64,000 nt of DNA from Erwinia pyrifoliae DSM 12163 (GTDB taxonomy: Bacteria; Pseudomonadota; Gammaproteobacteria; Enterobacterales; Enterobacteriaceae), in NCBI RefSeq assembly GCF_000026985.1, contig NC_017390.1, forward strand, positions 2,175,568-2,239,567, given 5' to 3'. A model generated the notes under the pieces. That model was not told the DNA's origin. It was given only the letters and a program-made list of their open reading frames with translations, and did not search any database. Below, in pieces: positions 42,959 through 53,843 of the stretch. The translations under genes were made by a program, and so were the position numbers. Position 1 is the first letter of the stretch. Each line of letters begins with the position of its first letter.

Positions 42959-44040
42959 TAGTCCTGCCCGGAAAGTGCCGCCAGCTGATCGGCCTGATAT
43001 TCCTGCACGATTGGCTCAATGAGCGCATCGAGCTTACCTTCCATTGCTTCATCCAGACGATAAATGGTCAGATTGATACGGTGGTCGGTCACGCGGCCCT
43101 GAGGGAAGTTGTAAGTCCGGTTACGGTCGGAACGATCGCCGCTGCCGAGCAGGTTGCGACGTGTCGACGACTCTTCCTGCTGGCGGCGCGCCATCTCGGC
43201 AGCACGAATACGTGAACCCAGCACGCCGAGCGCTTTGGCTTTGTTTTTGTGCTGAGAACGTTCGTCCTGACACTCCACGACGATCCCGGTTGGCAGGTGG
43301 GTAATACGGATAGCCGAGTCGGTGGTGTTAACGTGCTGTCCTCCCGCGCCGGAGGATCGGAAAGTATCTATTTTCAGATCGGACGGATTGATATCCGGCA
43401 GCTCGGCTTCCGGCAGCTCAGGCATCACCGCCACGGTGCAGGCCGAGGTGTGGATGCGGCCCTGCGATTCCGTTTCCGGCACGCGCTGAACGCGATGCCC
43501 GCCAGATTCGAACTTCAGACGTCCGTAAGCCCCCTCGCCGATCACTTTGGCGATGACCTCTTTGTAACCACCGTGCTCGCCTTCGTTGGCGCTCATCACT
43601 TCCACTTTCCAGCGCCTGTATTCGGCATAGCGACTGTACATGCGGAACAGGTCGCCGGCGAAAATTGCCGCTTCGTCGCCGCCGGTTCCGGCACGCACTT
43701 CCAGATAGCAGTTGCGTTCGTCATCGGGATCTTTTGGCAACAGCAGTACCTGAAGTTGCTGTTGCAACTCGTCGCTGGCGGCGCGTGCTGCCTGTAACTC
43801 TTCCTGCGCCATTTCGCGCATTTCGGCATCGCCGAGCATCATTTCTGCGGTTGCCATGTCTTCCTGGCACTGCTGCCATTGACGAAAACAGCGGCTGACA
43901 TCGGTTAACTGGGCATATTCACGCGATAACGCGCGAAAACGTTCCTGATCGGCAATGACGCCCGCATCGCCCAGCAGTGCCTCGACCTCTTCGTGGCGCT
44001 CCTGTAAGGCTTCCAGTTTGGCAACAATAGAAGGCTTCAT
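42958..44040 (-). CDS. prfA: PrfA, peptide chain release factor 1
   Basis: This 360-residue factor recognises UAA and UAG and triggers peptide release. The GGQ motif ([12 protein letters not shown]) is intact. The anticodon-like PxT motif reads PET ([10 protein letters not shown]) where E. coli has PAT; the middle position varies in the family. Starting at MKPSIVAKL (ATG 44040) gives exactly the E. coli length. ATG 44049, three codons earlier, is also in frame. It lies about 40 bases after hemA. Confidence 0.95.
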   Translation of the reverse strand: MKPSIVAKLEALQERHEEVEALLGDAGVIADQERFRALSREYAQLTDVSRCFRQWQQCQEDMATAEMMLGDAEMREMAQEELQAARAASDELQQQLQVLLLPKDPDDERNCYLEVRAGTGGDEAAIFAGDLFRMYSRYAEYRRWKVEVMSANEGEHGGYKEVIAKVIGEGAYGRLKFESGGHRVQRVPETESQGRIHTSACTVAVMPELPEAELPDINPSDLKIDTFRSSGAGGQHVNTTDSAIRITHLPTGIVVECQDERSQHKNKAKALGVLGSRIRAAEMARRQQEESSTRRNLLGSGDRSDRNRTYNFPQGRVTDHRINLTIYRLDEAMEGKLDALIEPIVQEYQADQLAALSGQD

Positions 44041-44079
44041 TCGTATCATTTTACCTTGTAAAAAGTGGGACCTGAGACG

Positions 44080-45336
44080 CTATTCCAGCCCGAGGCTGTC
44101 GCGTAAAATGTGCAGACGTTCGCCGTCGCCATCGCGAGCGGCCTGCTGAAGAGATTTGGTAGGGGCGTGGATCAAACGGTTAGTCAACTTATGAGCCAGT
44201 TCACGTAGTACCTGTTCAGCATCCGCCCCCTGTTGCAGAGACTGAATGGCGCGCGCTTCCAGCTCGGCGCGCACCCTGTCCGCCTGAGAGCGGTAATCGC
44301 GAATGGTTTCAACCGCGCTCTGCGAGCGCAGCCAGGACATAAACTCGCTACTCTCCTGTACCACAATGGATTCGGCCTGAACCGCAGCGGCCTGGCGCTG
44401 TGCCATATTGCTTTCAATAATCGCCTGCAGATCGTCGACGCTGTAAAGATAGGCGTTTGGCAATTTACCAACTTCCGGTTCCACGTCTCGCGGCACGGCA
44501 ATATCAACCAGTAGCATGGGCTGATTACGCCGCTTTTTCAGCGCCCGCTCGACCATTCCTTTACCAATGATCGGCAGCGGACTGGCGGTGGAACTGATAA
44601 TAATATCGGCTTCAGCAAGGCGCTCATCGATCTCTGCGAGGCTAATGACTTCAGCGTCGACTTCGTCGGCCAGCCGCTGCGCGCGCGCGCGCGTGCGGTT
44701 GGCGATCATCAGTTTCTGCACCTTATGCTGATGCAGATGGCGGGCTGCAAGTTCGATGGTTTCCCCCGCGCCAACCAGTAACACATTGACCGTCGCCAGC
44801 GATTCGAAGATCTGACGTGCCAGGGTACAGGCGGCAAAGGCCACCGAGACCGCACTGGCACCGATCTCCGTTTCGCTACGCACCCGTTTCGCCACGGAAA
44901 ACGATTTCTGAAACATGCGCTCCAGCTCGCTGTCCAGCGAGTGCCCACGCTGAGAATCGGCAAAGGCTTTTTTCACCTGGCCAAGAATTTGTGGTTCACC
45001 CAGCACCAGCGAATCAAGCCCGCTGGCAACGCGCATCAGGTGACTGACCGCTTCATTATCATGATGCCAGTAAAGGCTTTGCAGCACCTCGTCAGGATTC
45101 AGATGATGATAATCACATAGCCAGGCGATCAGCCGATCTTGCAGATTTTCCTGCTGCTCAACGCTAAGGTACAACTCGGTACGGTTACAGGTAGACAGCA
45201 CCACGCCGCCCTGCACCTGCGGCTGAGCCAGCAGGCTGTCGAGCGCCTGTTCAAGGGTGTCTGGCGTGAACGTGACACGCTCACGCAGGGCCACGGGTGC
45301 CGTTTTGTGATTAATTCCGAGAGCCAGTAACGTCAT
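44080..45336 (-). CDS. hemA: HemA, glutamyl-tRNA reductase
   Basis: This 418-residue enzyme reduces Glu-tRNA to glutamate-1-semialdehyde, the first committed step of C5 haem synthesis. The catalytic cysteine lies in [12 protein letters not shown] (Cys50), with the NADPH loop [12 protein letters not shown] and the C-terminal dimerisation helix. The start [12 protein letters not shown] follows E. coli; this N-terminus is the regulated degradation signal in enterics. An in-frame start eight codons upstream is less likely. The gene heads the operon and is divergent from lolB. Confidence 0.95.
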   Translation of the reverse strand: MTLLALGINHKTAPVALRERVTFTPDTLEQALDSLLAQPQVQGGVVLSTCNRTELYLSVEQQENLQDRLIAWLCDYHHLNPDEVLQSLYWHHDNEAVSHLMRVASGLDSLVLGEPQILGQVKKAFADSQRGHSLDSELERMFQKSFSVAKRVRSETEIGASAVSVAFAACTLARQIFESLATVNVLLVGAGETIELAARHLHQHKVQKLMIANRTRARAQRLADEVDAEVISLAEIDERLAEADIIISSTASPLPIIGKGMVERALKKRRNQPMLLVDIAVPRDVEPEVGKLPNAYLYSVDDLQAIIESNMAQRQAAAVQAESIVVQESSEFMSWLRSQSAVETIRDYRSQADRVRAELEARAIQSLQQGADAEQVLRELAHKLTNRLIHAPTKSLQQAARDGDGERLHILRDSLGLE

Positions 45337-45561
45337 GGTGACAGGTCGGGGAGATCCCACTGTTGATAGGGTTTTGTGAGGCGCATTCTACAAGATGAGC
45401 GAGGCCAATAAAAGACATGCTTCATCTATCCCTGTAACAAGATATACCTTTCTCTGGTCAAATCAGATAATTTGTTCATTGACGGCGTCAGTTTAGCTGG
45501 TTAGCGTGAGCGGTTAATGCGGCAAGTATGCCCGACCCAAGTCTGAGGAGCTGATCCTGTT

Positions 45562-46188
45562 ATGTTATCGTCGAATCGCCGCCTTTTGCGGCTCCTTCCC
45601 CTCGCCAGCCTGCTGTTAACGGCCTGTGGACTGCACACGCAGCCGCAAAAACCGGGTCAAAGCCCGACCGCTGCACAGTGGCACCAGCACCAGCAGGCGG
45701 TAGAAAAAATCACTCAGTATCAAACCCGTGGGGCTTTCGCCTGGCTTTCCGATCGGCAGAAAGTGTATGCCCGTTTCAACTGGCAGCAAACCGCGCCGGA
45801 TCGCTACCGCCTGTTGCTGACCAATCCGCTGGGCAGCACTGAACTGCAGTTGGATCAACAGGGTCAGGTGGCGCAGATCGTCGATAACAAAGGCAAACGC
45901 TACGTCAGTAACGATGCCGCACAGATGATTTCCCAATTGACCGGCATGACGATCCCGCTGAATAACCTGCGCCAGTGGATGATGGGCCTGCCGGGCGATG
46001 CCACTGACTTTCAGCTGGATGACCAGTACCGCCTGCGCGAAGTCAACTTCAGCGAAGAAGGCAAACGGTGGCACGTCACCTACCAGGCTTACCACAATGA
46101 GCAAAACCCACAGCTGCCGGCCAGTATCGAGCTGCAACAGGGCGACCAGCGCATTAAGCTGAAGATGGATAGCTGGACGTTAAAATGA
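45562..46188 (+). CDS. lolB: LolB, outer membrane lipoprotein receptor
   Basis: This 208-residue lipoprotein has the lipobox LLTAC and accepts lipoproteins from LolA at the outer membrane. The exposed hydrophobic loop ([14 protein letters not shown], Leu near position 68 in E. coli numbering) is present. GAGGAG lies shortly before the ATG. The stop overlaps the ispE start by four bases (ATGA). Confidence 0.94.
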   Translation: MLSSNRRLLRLLPLASLLLTACGLHTQPQKPGQSPTAAQWHQHQQAVEKITQYQTRGAFAWLSDRQKVYARFNWQQTAPDRYRLLLTNPLGSTELQLDQQGQVAQIVDNKGKRYVSNDAAQMISQLTGMTIPLNNLRQWMMGLPGDATDFQLDDQYRLREVNFSEEGKRWHVTYQAYHNEQNPQLPASIELQQGDQRIKLKMDSWTLK

Positions 46189-47048
46189 CAACCACCTGGC
46201 CCGCGCCGGCAAAACTCAATCTGTTCCTGTACATCACTGGCCGTCGTCCGGACGGCTATCACAATCTGCAGACGCTGTTTCAGTTCCTCGATTATGGCGA
46301 CACCCTGACGATTGAAATTAATCAGAGTGGGCAACTGCATCTGTTAAGCCCGCTGGTCGGCGTGGACGACGATGAAAATCTGATTGTGCGTGCGGCAAAA
46401 TTGTTACGTGAACAGGCACTCCTGTCCGGCACCCTACCCGCTAACGCCGGTGCAAAATTCGCGGTGACGAAACGGTTGCCAATGGGTGGCGGTCTGGGCG
46501 GCGGGTCCTCCAACGCCGCTACGGTGCTGGTGGCGCTTAATCATCTGTGGCAGACCGGCTTCAGTTTCGCCCAGCTGGCAGCCTTCGGCCTGCAGCTGGG
46601 TGCCGACGTCCCGGTATTCGTCCATGGCTTTGCCGCTTTTGCCGAGGGCGTTGGCGAGCGGCTGACGCCGGTCTTCCCCGCTGAAAAATGGTACCTGGTG
46701 ATGCACCCTGGCGTCAGTATTGCCACTCCCATCGTCTTTAACGATCCACAACTGACCAGAAATACGCCACATCGGGAAATCAGCGCCTTATTATCGAGCG
46801 AATTCCGCAATGATTGTGAAGCAGTCGTAAGAAATCGTTTTCGCGAGGTTGAACAGCTCGTTTCCTGGCTGCTAGAATACGCGCCGTCACGCCTGACCGG
46901 AACGGGTGCTTGTGTGTTTGCAGAATTTGACACCGAGTGCGCGGCTCGTCAGGTGTTTGAGCTGGCTCCGAAAGGGTTGCAGGGATTTGTAGCGCGGGGC
47001 GTTAACGTTTCACCGCTGCACCGCACCCTTACGCAGCAAATGAGTTAA
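46185..47048 (+). CDS. ispE: IspE, 4-diphosphocytidyl-2-C-methyl-D-erythritol kinase
   Basis: This 287-residue GHMP kinase phosphorylates CDP-methylerythritol in the MEP isoprenoid pathway. The catalytic lysine is in [11 protein letters not shown]. The ATP loop is [14 protein letters not shown] and the catalytic Asp lies in LGADVPVF. The ATGA overlap with lolB is conserved among enterics. prs follows after a 257-base leader. Confidence 0.95.
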   Translation: MTTTWPAPAKLNLFLYITGRRPDGYHNLQTLFQFLDYGDTLTIEINQSGQLHLLSPLVGVDDDENLIVRAAKLLREQALLSGTLPANAGAKFAVTKRLPMGGGLGGGSSNAATVLVALNHLWQTGFSFAQLAAFGLQLGADVPVFVHGFAAFAEGVGERLTPVFPAEKWYLVMHPGVSIATPIVFNDPQLTRNTPHREISALLSSEFRNDCEAVVRNRFREVEQLVSWLLEYAPSRLTGTGACVFAEFDTECAARQVFELAPKGLQGFVARGVNVSPLHRTLTQQMS

Positions 47049-47089
47049 TGTGACAGCGTCACTCTGATCCTGATGCTGCACAACTGCTC

Positions 47090-48253
<1,164 letters not shown>

Positions 48254-48368
48254 CGGGGCATCAGCGAACTGAAGCCGATGCCCGCTTTGGCTATTGTGCA
48301 TCGGCATCGTTTCAAATCAGGCTCTGCCGTTTAGCGCCGGGTAGCGGACAGTTGTTCCGTCAGTCTTT

Positions 48369-48396
48369 AAGGGACAGGCTCTGGCCTGTCCCTTTT
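48369..48396 (+). terminator. Rho-independent terminator of prs
   Basis: An 11-bp stem (AAGGGACAGGC/GCCTGTCCCTT) with a short loop is followed by TTTATTT, 115 bases after the prs stop. Confidence 0.88.
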
Positions 48397-48567
48397 ATTT
48401 GGCCTGCGTTTGGATAAGCCGCTGAGAACATTGACCAGACCGATTCGGGAGAACAGCAGGAAATGGCTGAAGACGGCGGAAGGACAGCCAGAGGGATCGG
48501 CATGCTGGTATAACAGAAAATGCTGCTAAACCATTTTATGCTCCGACCAAAGGATCGTAAACAACGC

Positions 48568-48852
48568 CTACTGGTGGTGGTGCCGATCGCCACCGCGACG
48601 GCAGCGCGAGTCGCCACAGTGGCGCACCCAGTAATACCGGTCAGTAATTTTCTCACGGCCGCTTATTCTGGCTCCTGCCAGCCACAATAAAGCGCCGATA
48701 AAGACGCTGAAAATAGCCCCATGAACCATAAACTGCGGCAGGCTAAGCTGTGGGAACTGATTAACTACCGAATAAACGATGCCAGCGATCATTACCACCA
48801 ATCCCAATATCATCAGACTATTACCCAACAAATGAGTATGTTGTCGCTTCAT
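48568..48852 (-). CDS. ychH: YchH, stress-induced small inner membrane protein
   Basis: This 94-residue protein (E. coli 92) has two membrane segments (LMILGLVVMIAGIVYSVVN and AIFSVFIGALLWLAGA). A basic Arg/His C-terminal tail carries the conserved YYWVRHCGD. ATG 48852 follows GGAGG. E. coli YchH is linked to stress response and biofilm. It is convergent with prs and divergent from pth. Confidence 0.9.
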   Translation of the reverse strand: MKRQHTHLLGNSLMILGLVVMIAGIVYSVVNQFPQLSLPQFMVHGAIFSVFIGALLWLAGARISGREKITDRYYWVRHCGDSRCRRGGDRHHHQ

Positions 48853-49122
48853 TTGTGCGCCTCCAGATCTTTTCAGAAAGCCAATTCCATTGCAAGATAG
48901 GATTAGTCTAATAAATATCAAGTATTATTGATGAGTCAGCGATCACAATTAGCAGGGATAATTTGACGGAACTTTACGTTTACGGCGTGTTCTCATTGCA
49001 GGCCCTACGCAAAACCGGCAAATCTCGCCGTTATTTGTCGGGTTTACGTGCAGATCTTTGAGTTATCTGCTCCGCTTCAGTAAAATGACCGCTTTCATCC
49101 GTACGTTGCAGGAAATCTATAA

Positions 49123-49710
49123 GTGAGCCGAATTAAACTGATTGTTGGCCTGGCCAATCCCGGCGCTGAATATGCCGCCACGCGCCATAACGCTGGGGCC
49201 TGGTATGTTGATTTGCTGGCCGAACGGCATAATCAGTCTTTAAAAGAAGAGAACAAATTCTTCGGCTATACCGCACGCCTGAATATTGGCGGCGAAGATG
49301 TGCGCCTGCTGGTTCCCACCACCTTCATGAATCTTAGCGGTAAAGCCGTCGCTGCGATGGCGACGTTTTACCGCATTCCTGCAGAAGAAATCCTGGTGGC
49401 TCACGATGAACTGGACCTGCCGCCTGGCGTGGCGAAATTCAAACAGGGTGGTGGTCACGGCGGTCATAACGGCCTCAAAGATATCATTAGCCGATTGGGT
49501 AACAACCTGAATTTCCATCGTCTGCGCATTGGTATCGGCCATCCGGGTGACCGTAATAAAGTGGTGGGATTCGTGCTGGGTAAGCCTCAGGCAGCGGAAA
49601 AAACGTTGATTGATAATGCGGTAGATGAAGCAGCGCGTTGTACTGAAGTGTGGCTAAAAGAGGATCGCCTGAAAGCCATGAGCCGCCTGCACAGTTATCG
49701 GGGCGGTTGA
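49123..49710 (+). CDS. pth: Pth, peptidyl-tRNA hydrolase
   Basis: This 195-residue essential enzyme recycles peptidyl-tRNA. The catalytic residues are in place: [14 protein letters not shown] (Asn and His) and [11 protein letters not shown] (Asp), plus [10 protein letters not shown]. The start is GTG 49123 with AGGA nine bases upstream. E. coli order is pth-ychF; here two minus-strand genes separate them. Confidence 0.95.
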   Translation: MSRIKLIVGLANPGAEYAATRHNAGAWYVDLLAERHNQSLKEENKFFGYTARLNIGGEDVRLLVPTTFMNLSGKAVAAMATFYRIPAEEILVAHDELDLPPGVAKFKQGGGHGGHNGLKDIISRLGNNLNFHRLRIGIGHPGDRNKVVGFVLGKPQAAEKTLIDNAVDEAARCTEVWLKEDRLKAMSRLHSYRGG

Positions 49711-49728
49711 GCTGGCAATCCCGGCCAC

Positions 49729-49767
49729 CTGCGCGGGGCGATGGTTAACCCCCGTCGCCCCGCGCAG
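49729..49767. repeat. Long GC-rich inverted repeat between pth and the EAL gene
   Basis: A perfect 13-bp stem (CTGCGCGGGGCGA/TCGCCCCGCGCAG) surrounds a 13-base loop at the convergent junction. It covers the last codons and stop of the EAL gene. There is no T-run on either side, so it may be a stability or Rho-linked hairpin. Confidence 0.6.
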
Positions 49768-50563
49768 CAATGGCATAGCGCAAATGATCAAACGCCATCA
49801 TCGGCATAAAATAGCCCTGCACAGCCCAGATGTCACTGCTGTAGAGCGTCTGTAACTGTTCGTCATCGGCCACGCCTTCTACAATCACCCGATTAGCGTA
49901 GCGTCGAATATGCTTGATCAACACGCTGAACCAGGGTTTACAAACGTTTTCTCTGTAAAAACAGCGCTCAAGCTTTACCGCCTCAAACATGTTCGACTGC
50001 AGGGCATGCAGGTTGGCACAGCCGGAGCCTAAATCGTCCAGCCAAAGGATGTTCAGCTGTTCTACCAGCGTGCGCAGCAGCGGGTTATTCATGCCGTCGT
50101 GCAAATTAGGAAAGTGTTCCGACAGCTTGAGCCGTATAAACGGCAGATGGCTGAGAATTTGCTGAATAAATGTTGATTCTACGACCGCCCGAGCCTGTTG
50201 AAAATCGATCGTCAGGCTGCATAATAGCCCGTGCTGGCGGAAAAATTCCGCTTGCTGCTCAATAAACAGCAGCTGATTGAGCAACAGATCCTGCGCTGAA
50301 ATGAATGACTGCCCCACCAACGCCCCCCCATAGCTCGCTGCGCCCGGTGGTCGATAACAACAATCAATAGCGATAAGTTCTCCGTGCAGTGTGTGCACAG
50401 GAACACAAAAAAAATCGTTTTTCATGCCATCAGGCCAATTAATGGGCATCCTGCCGATGGAATAATCTCTATTCATATAACTATATGAATAAAAACCGTC
50501 TTCGCCGTGATGAACGACGATTTTCAGATTATCGGCAGGCTCGACAGCAGCTTTATGCTTCAA
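49745..50563 (-). CDS. Degenerate EAL-domain protein (YdiV/RflP-like)
   Basis: This 272-residue protein keeps the shape of an EAL c-di-GMP phosphodiesterase (LDDLGSGCANL, VKLER, VIVEGVADDEQL, QGYFM). The EAL signature itself is gone, and the aligned stretch reads AIDCCYR. It probably does not hydrolyse c-di-GMP and may work by protein binding, as YdiV does on FlhDC. The proposed start is TTG 50563, which overlaps the SulP stop (TTGA) and lacks a Shine-Dalgarno sequence. An alternative is ATG 50476. It forms an operon with the transporter gene upstream. Confidence 0.75.
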   Translation of the reverse strand: MKHKAAVEPADNLKIVVHHGEDGFYSYSYMNRDYSIGRMPINWPDGMKNDFFCVPVHTLHGELIAIDCCYRPPGAASYGGALVGQSFISAQDLLLNQLLFIEQQAEFFRQHGLLCSLTIDFQQARAVVESTFIQQILSHLPFIRLKLSEHFPNLHDGMNNPLLRTLVEQLNILWLDDLGSGCANLHALQSNMFEAVKLERCFYRENVCKPWFSVLIKHIRRYANRVIVEGVADDEQLQTLYSSDIWAVQGYFMPMMAFDHLRYAIAARGDGG

Positions 50564-52041
50564 ACATCGTTACTGGCAACTTTATAGTCCGGGTCGTCTA
50601 TCTCATGACTGCAGAATGGCCCGGCCTGGCGCAGCAGGCTGATACAATCCGCACTAAGATGACGCAACCGCAAACTCTTACCTGCTTCAAGATAGCGAGC
50701 CGTCAATTTATCGATGGCCTCCACTCCACTGGAATCCATCACGCGGGTACGCGCAAAATCAATCACCACGTTATCCGGATCATTTTGTGGATTAAATAAC
50801 TCCTGAAAAGCCGTGGTGGAGCCAAAAAACAGCGGTCCTTCCAGCCGGTAAGTTTTCTGGTCCTCGGCCATTGACTGCCCGACAACGCTGATACGCGCAT
50901 GCTGCCAGGCAAAAACCAGCGCTGAAATAATCACGCCGCAAATTACCGCCAGCGCCAGATCCGTGAAGATGGTAACCAGCGTCACGGCCACCATGATGAC
51001 CGCATCCGCTTTTGGCATGCGCTTCAGGCGGCGCAGAGAACTCCACTCGAAGGTGTTGATACAGACCACAAACATAATGCCCGCCAGCGCCGCTACGGGC
51101 AGCAGCGCGATATACTGCGACAGACTAACGACAAACAGGATAAGCAGCAGCGCACCAACCAGATTAGAGATGCGCCCGCGCCCGCCGGAGGTAAAGTTGA
51201 TAATCGACTGGCCGATCATTGCACAGCCCGCGAAACTGCCGAAAAAACCACAAATCGTGTTTCCGATCCCCTGAGCCACACACTCCTGATTCCCTGCCCC
51301 CTTTTTACTGCCCATTTCGTCGAGAACCGACAGGGTCAACAACGACTCAATCAGCCCTACCAGCGCGATCACCACCGCATACGGCAGCACAATTTTTAGC
51401 GTTTCCCAGTTAAGGGGAGCCGTTGGCAGATGGAACTGCGGCAACGTGCCGGAAATATCGGCCAGGTCGCCTACTCGCTTGGTATCAAGGCCAAAACCAA
51501 CGGCAAGAGCGCTGATGGCAATCAGCGCGGCCAGTGAACCCGGAATGGCTTTAGTCAGTTTAGGAAACAGCCAGACTATCAGCATAGCCAGCGCTACGAG
51601 GGCATACATCACCGGCCCCTGCCCTTTAATCATCGGGAACTGGGCCAGCATGATGACAATCGCCAGCCCGTTGACGAAACCGTAAATAGCCGGTTGCGGC
51701 ACCAGACGAATAAACTTGCCGAGCCGCAACACGCCAATCGATAACTGGATCAATCCGGCCAGTATGGTCGCCAGCAACACGTATTGGTAGCCGTGCTGGG
51801 TTATCAGACTAATCAAAACCACAATAATGGAACCCGCCGCACCGGAAATCATTCCGGGTTTGCCACCAAAAAAGGCGGTCACCAGTCCTAGAATGAAAGC
51901 GGTATGCAGACCAATAGTTGGCGAAAGACCGGCCAGCAGAGAAAAGGCGGTCGCTTCCGGGATGAGCGCTACTGATACTACGGCTCCGGCCAGTACGTCA
52001 TTTTTAACGTCTTTAGCCCTGAAATCTTTCAGGTTAAACAT
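50560..52041 (-). CDS. SulP-family anion transporter with STAS domain
   Basis: This 493-residue protein has about 12 membrane segments with SulP features (AGAVVSVALIPEATAFSLLAGL, ISGAAGSIIV, GQSIINFTSGGRGRIS). A C-terminal STAS domain contains VIDFARTRVMDSSGVEAI. It is not the orthologue of E. coli DauA/YchM, whose sequence and length differ, although it occupies a nearby position. Its substrate could be sulfate, bicarbonate or a dicarboxylate and cannot be told from sequence. Its stop overlaps the start of the EAL gene. Confidence 0.87.
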   Translation of the reverse strand: MFNLKDFRAKDVKNDVLAGAVVSVALIPEATAFSLLAGLSPTIGLHTAFILGLVTAFFGGKPGMISGAAGSIIVVLISLITQHGYQYVLLATILAGLIQLSIGVLRLGKFIRLVPQPAIYGFVNGLAIVIMLAQFPMIKGQGPVMYALVALAMLIVWLFPKLTKAIPGSLAALIAISALAVGFGLDTKRVGDLADISGTLPQFHLPTAPLNWETLKIVLPYAVVIALVGLIESLLTLSVLDEMGSKKGAGNQECVAQGIGNTICGFFGSFAGCAMIGQSIINFTSGGRGRISNLVGALLLILFVVSLSQYIALLPVAALAGIMFVVCINTFEWSSLRRLKRMPKADAVIMVAVTLVTIFTDLALAVICGVIISALVFAWQHARISVVGQSMAEDQKTYRLEGPLFFGSTTAFQELFNPQNDPDNVVIDFARTRVMDSSGVEAIDKLTARYLEAGKSLRLRHLSADCISLLRQAGPFCSHEIDDPDYKVASNDV

Positions 52042-52399
52042 AATATTTCCAGTCTTTAATTAGGGTGATCGTGAGTTCGTGCCGCATTTATCGGGCACAG
52101 CTGGCTCGTCAGAATGGCGAGAAGCGGCAACAGGCGTTGCTCAGGAAGGAGGTATCTCAAGGTGGCGTAAGCAGCGAACAAGGCATCTGCACTGGTTCCA
52201 GATTATTTGTAAAGTCTCGTCAGTATGAAAAATTGTGAGCAGGATCTCAAGGGATAAGTTAACGCACGCACGAGAAATCAACGCCATAAAGGCTAAAATT
52301 AGGTGTATAATGCGCAGAAACTTTTAAGACAACCGTCTGTGACTACATCCGGGGCGTTAATAAACCTCCAGATTATCAAGCTATTAAGGTGATTCAAAC
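52042..52399. other. Divergent promoter region between the SulP gene and ychF
   Basis: About 360 bases with no supportable gene. GGTGTATAATG at about 52302-52312 looks like an extended -10 for ychF. AAGGTG precedes the ychF ATG. Confidence 0.45.
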
Positions 52400-53491
52400 A
52401 TGGGATTCAAATGCGGTATTGTGGGCCTGCCAAACGTCGGGAAATCCACCCTGTTTAATGCGTTAACCAAAGCGGGTATCGAAGCTGCCAACTTCCCGTT
52501 TTGCACCATTGAGCCTAATACCGGCGTAGTGCCAATGCCTGATTCACGTCTGGACCAGCTGGCGGAGATCGTTAAACCCCAGCGTATTTTGCCTACCACA
52601 ATGGAATTCGTTGACATCGCCGGACTGGTCAAAGGCGCCTCGAAAGGCGAAGGATTGGGAAACCAGTTTCTGACCAACATCCGCGAAACTGAAGCTATCG
52701 GCCATGTAGTACGCTGCTTTGAGAACGATAATATCATCCATGTTAACAATAAAGTTGATCCTGCTGACGATATTGACACCATCAATACCGAACTGGCTCT
52801 GTCCGATTTAGATACCTGTGAACGTGCTCTGCAGCGCGTGCAGAAAAAAGCCAAAGGTGGCGATAAGGACGCGAAAGCCGAGCAGGTTGCACTGGAAAAA
52901 TGCCTGCCGCATTTGGAAAAAGCCGGCATGCTGCGCGCACTGGATTTGAGCGACGAAGATAAAGCGGCCATACGTTATCTGAGCTTCCTGACTCTTAAAC
53001 CAACCATGTACATCGCAAACGTTAACGAAGATGGCTTCGAAAACAATCCTTATCTGGATAAAGTACGTGAGATTGCGGCTAAAGAAGGTTCTGTGGTGGT
53101 GCCGGTTTGTGCCGCTGTAGAATCAGACATTGCCGAGCTGGAAGATGGCGATCGCGAAGAGTTTATGGCCGAACTGGGTATTGAAGAACCGGGTCTGAAC
53201 CGCGTTATCCGCGCCGGTTACAGCCTGTTAAACTTGCAAACCTATTTCACGGCTGGCGTAAAAGAAGTACGCGCCTGGACCATTCCGGTTGGGGCAACGG
53301 CTCCTCAGGCCGCCGGTAAAATTCACACCGATTTCGAGAAAGGCTTTATCCGCGCCCAGACTATTGCTTTCGATGACTTTATCGCCTACAAAGGCGAACA
53401 AGGCGCGAAAGAAGCCGGCAAGATGCGTTCAGAAGGCAAAGATTACATCGTAAAAGATGGCGATGTGATGAACTTCTTGTTTAACGTGTAA
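52400..53491 (+). CDS. ychF: YchF (OLA1-type) ribosome-associated ATPase
   Basis: This 363-residue Obg-family P-loop protein has G1 [14 protein letters not shown] and G3 [10 protein letters not shown]. It has NVNE in place of NKxD at G4, which favours ATP over GTP. A helical insert and C-terminal TGS domain follow. E. coli YchF is negatively linked to oxidative-stress resistance and binds ribosomes. It is the last core gene before the virulence island. Confidence 0.95.
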   Translation: MGFKCGIVGLPNVGKSTLFNALTKAGIEAANFPFCTIEPNTGVVPMPDSRLDQLAEIVKPQRILPTTMEFVDIAGLVKGASKGEGLGNQFLTNIRETEAIGHVVRCFENDNIIHVNNKVDPADDIDTINTELALSDLDTCERALQRVQKKAKGGDKDAKAEQVALEKCLPHLEKAGMLRALDLSDEDKAAIRYLSFLTLKPTMYIANVNEDGFENNPYLDKVREIAAKEGSVVVPVCAAVESDIAELEDGDREEFMAELGIEEPGLNRVIRAGYSLLNLQTYFTAGVKEVRAWTIPVGATAPQAAGKIHTDFEKGFIRAQTIAFDDFIAYKGEQGAKEAGKMRSEGKDYIVKDGDVMNFLFNV

Positions 53492-53547
53492 AGGTTTGTT
53501 GTCTCACAAGGCTCACAGAATGATTCTTGCTGCTTGACAGAATTTAC

Positions 53548-53573
53548 AAAATCCACGCATATGCGTGGATTTT
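53548..53573 (+). terminator. Rho-independent terminator of ychF
   Basis: The perfect inverted repeat AAAATCCACGCAT/ATGCGTGGATTTT is followed by CTTTT, 57 bases after the ychF stop. It lies at the edge of the AT-rich island. Confidence 0.88.
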
Positions 53574-53843
53574 CTTTTAAAGCCTTTTATCAAGTTATAT
53601 CTGAACACTTCGACACCTGAGTGCGACAATAAATACGAAACAGACCGCTGATGCAGCGAAGATAACGGGATGTTATATGCTACCTGACTAACAGAGCGCG
53701 AATAATGACCTGAGCTTGGGAACCAATTCACTTTAATTTAAAGTGAAATTAAAGATAAATAAGACAGAAATAACAGGCTATTATATATGATTCTGCCAGA
53801 GGAATTAGAGTCCTGAAGTGTACCTTTAGATAATATAGGGCCT
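53574..53843. other. Junction between ychF and the virulence island
   Basis: The sequence becomes AT-rich here. I see no tRNA, direct repeat, integrase or insertion element that would define an attachment site, and no further gene. Confidence 0.45.

Noticed and set aside
48360..48656. Open frame of 98 codons on the minus strand after prs
   Set aside because: It overlaps the prs terminator and the end of ychH, has no family resemblance and no ribosome binding site.
50560..52041. SulP gene as dauA (ychM)
   Set aside because: Position is similar but the sequence and length differ clearly from E. coli DauA; it is a different SulP subfamily.
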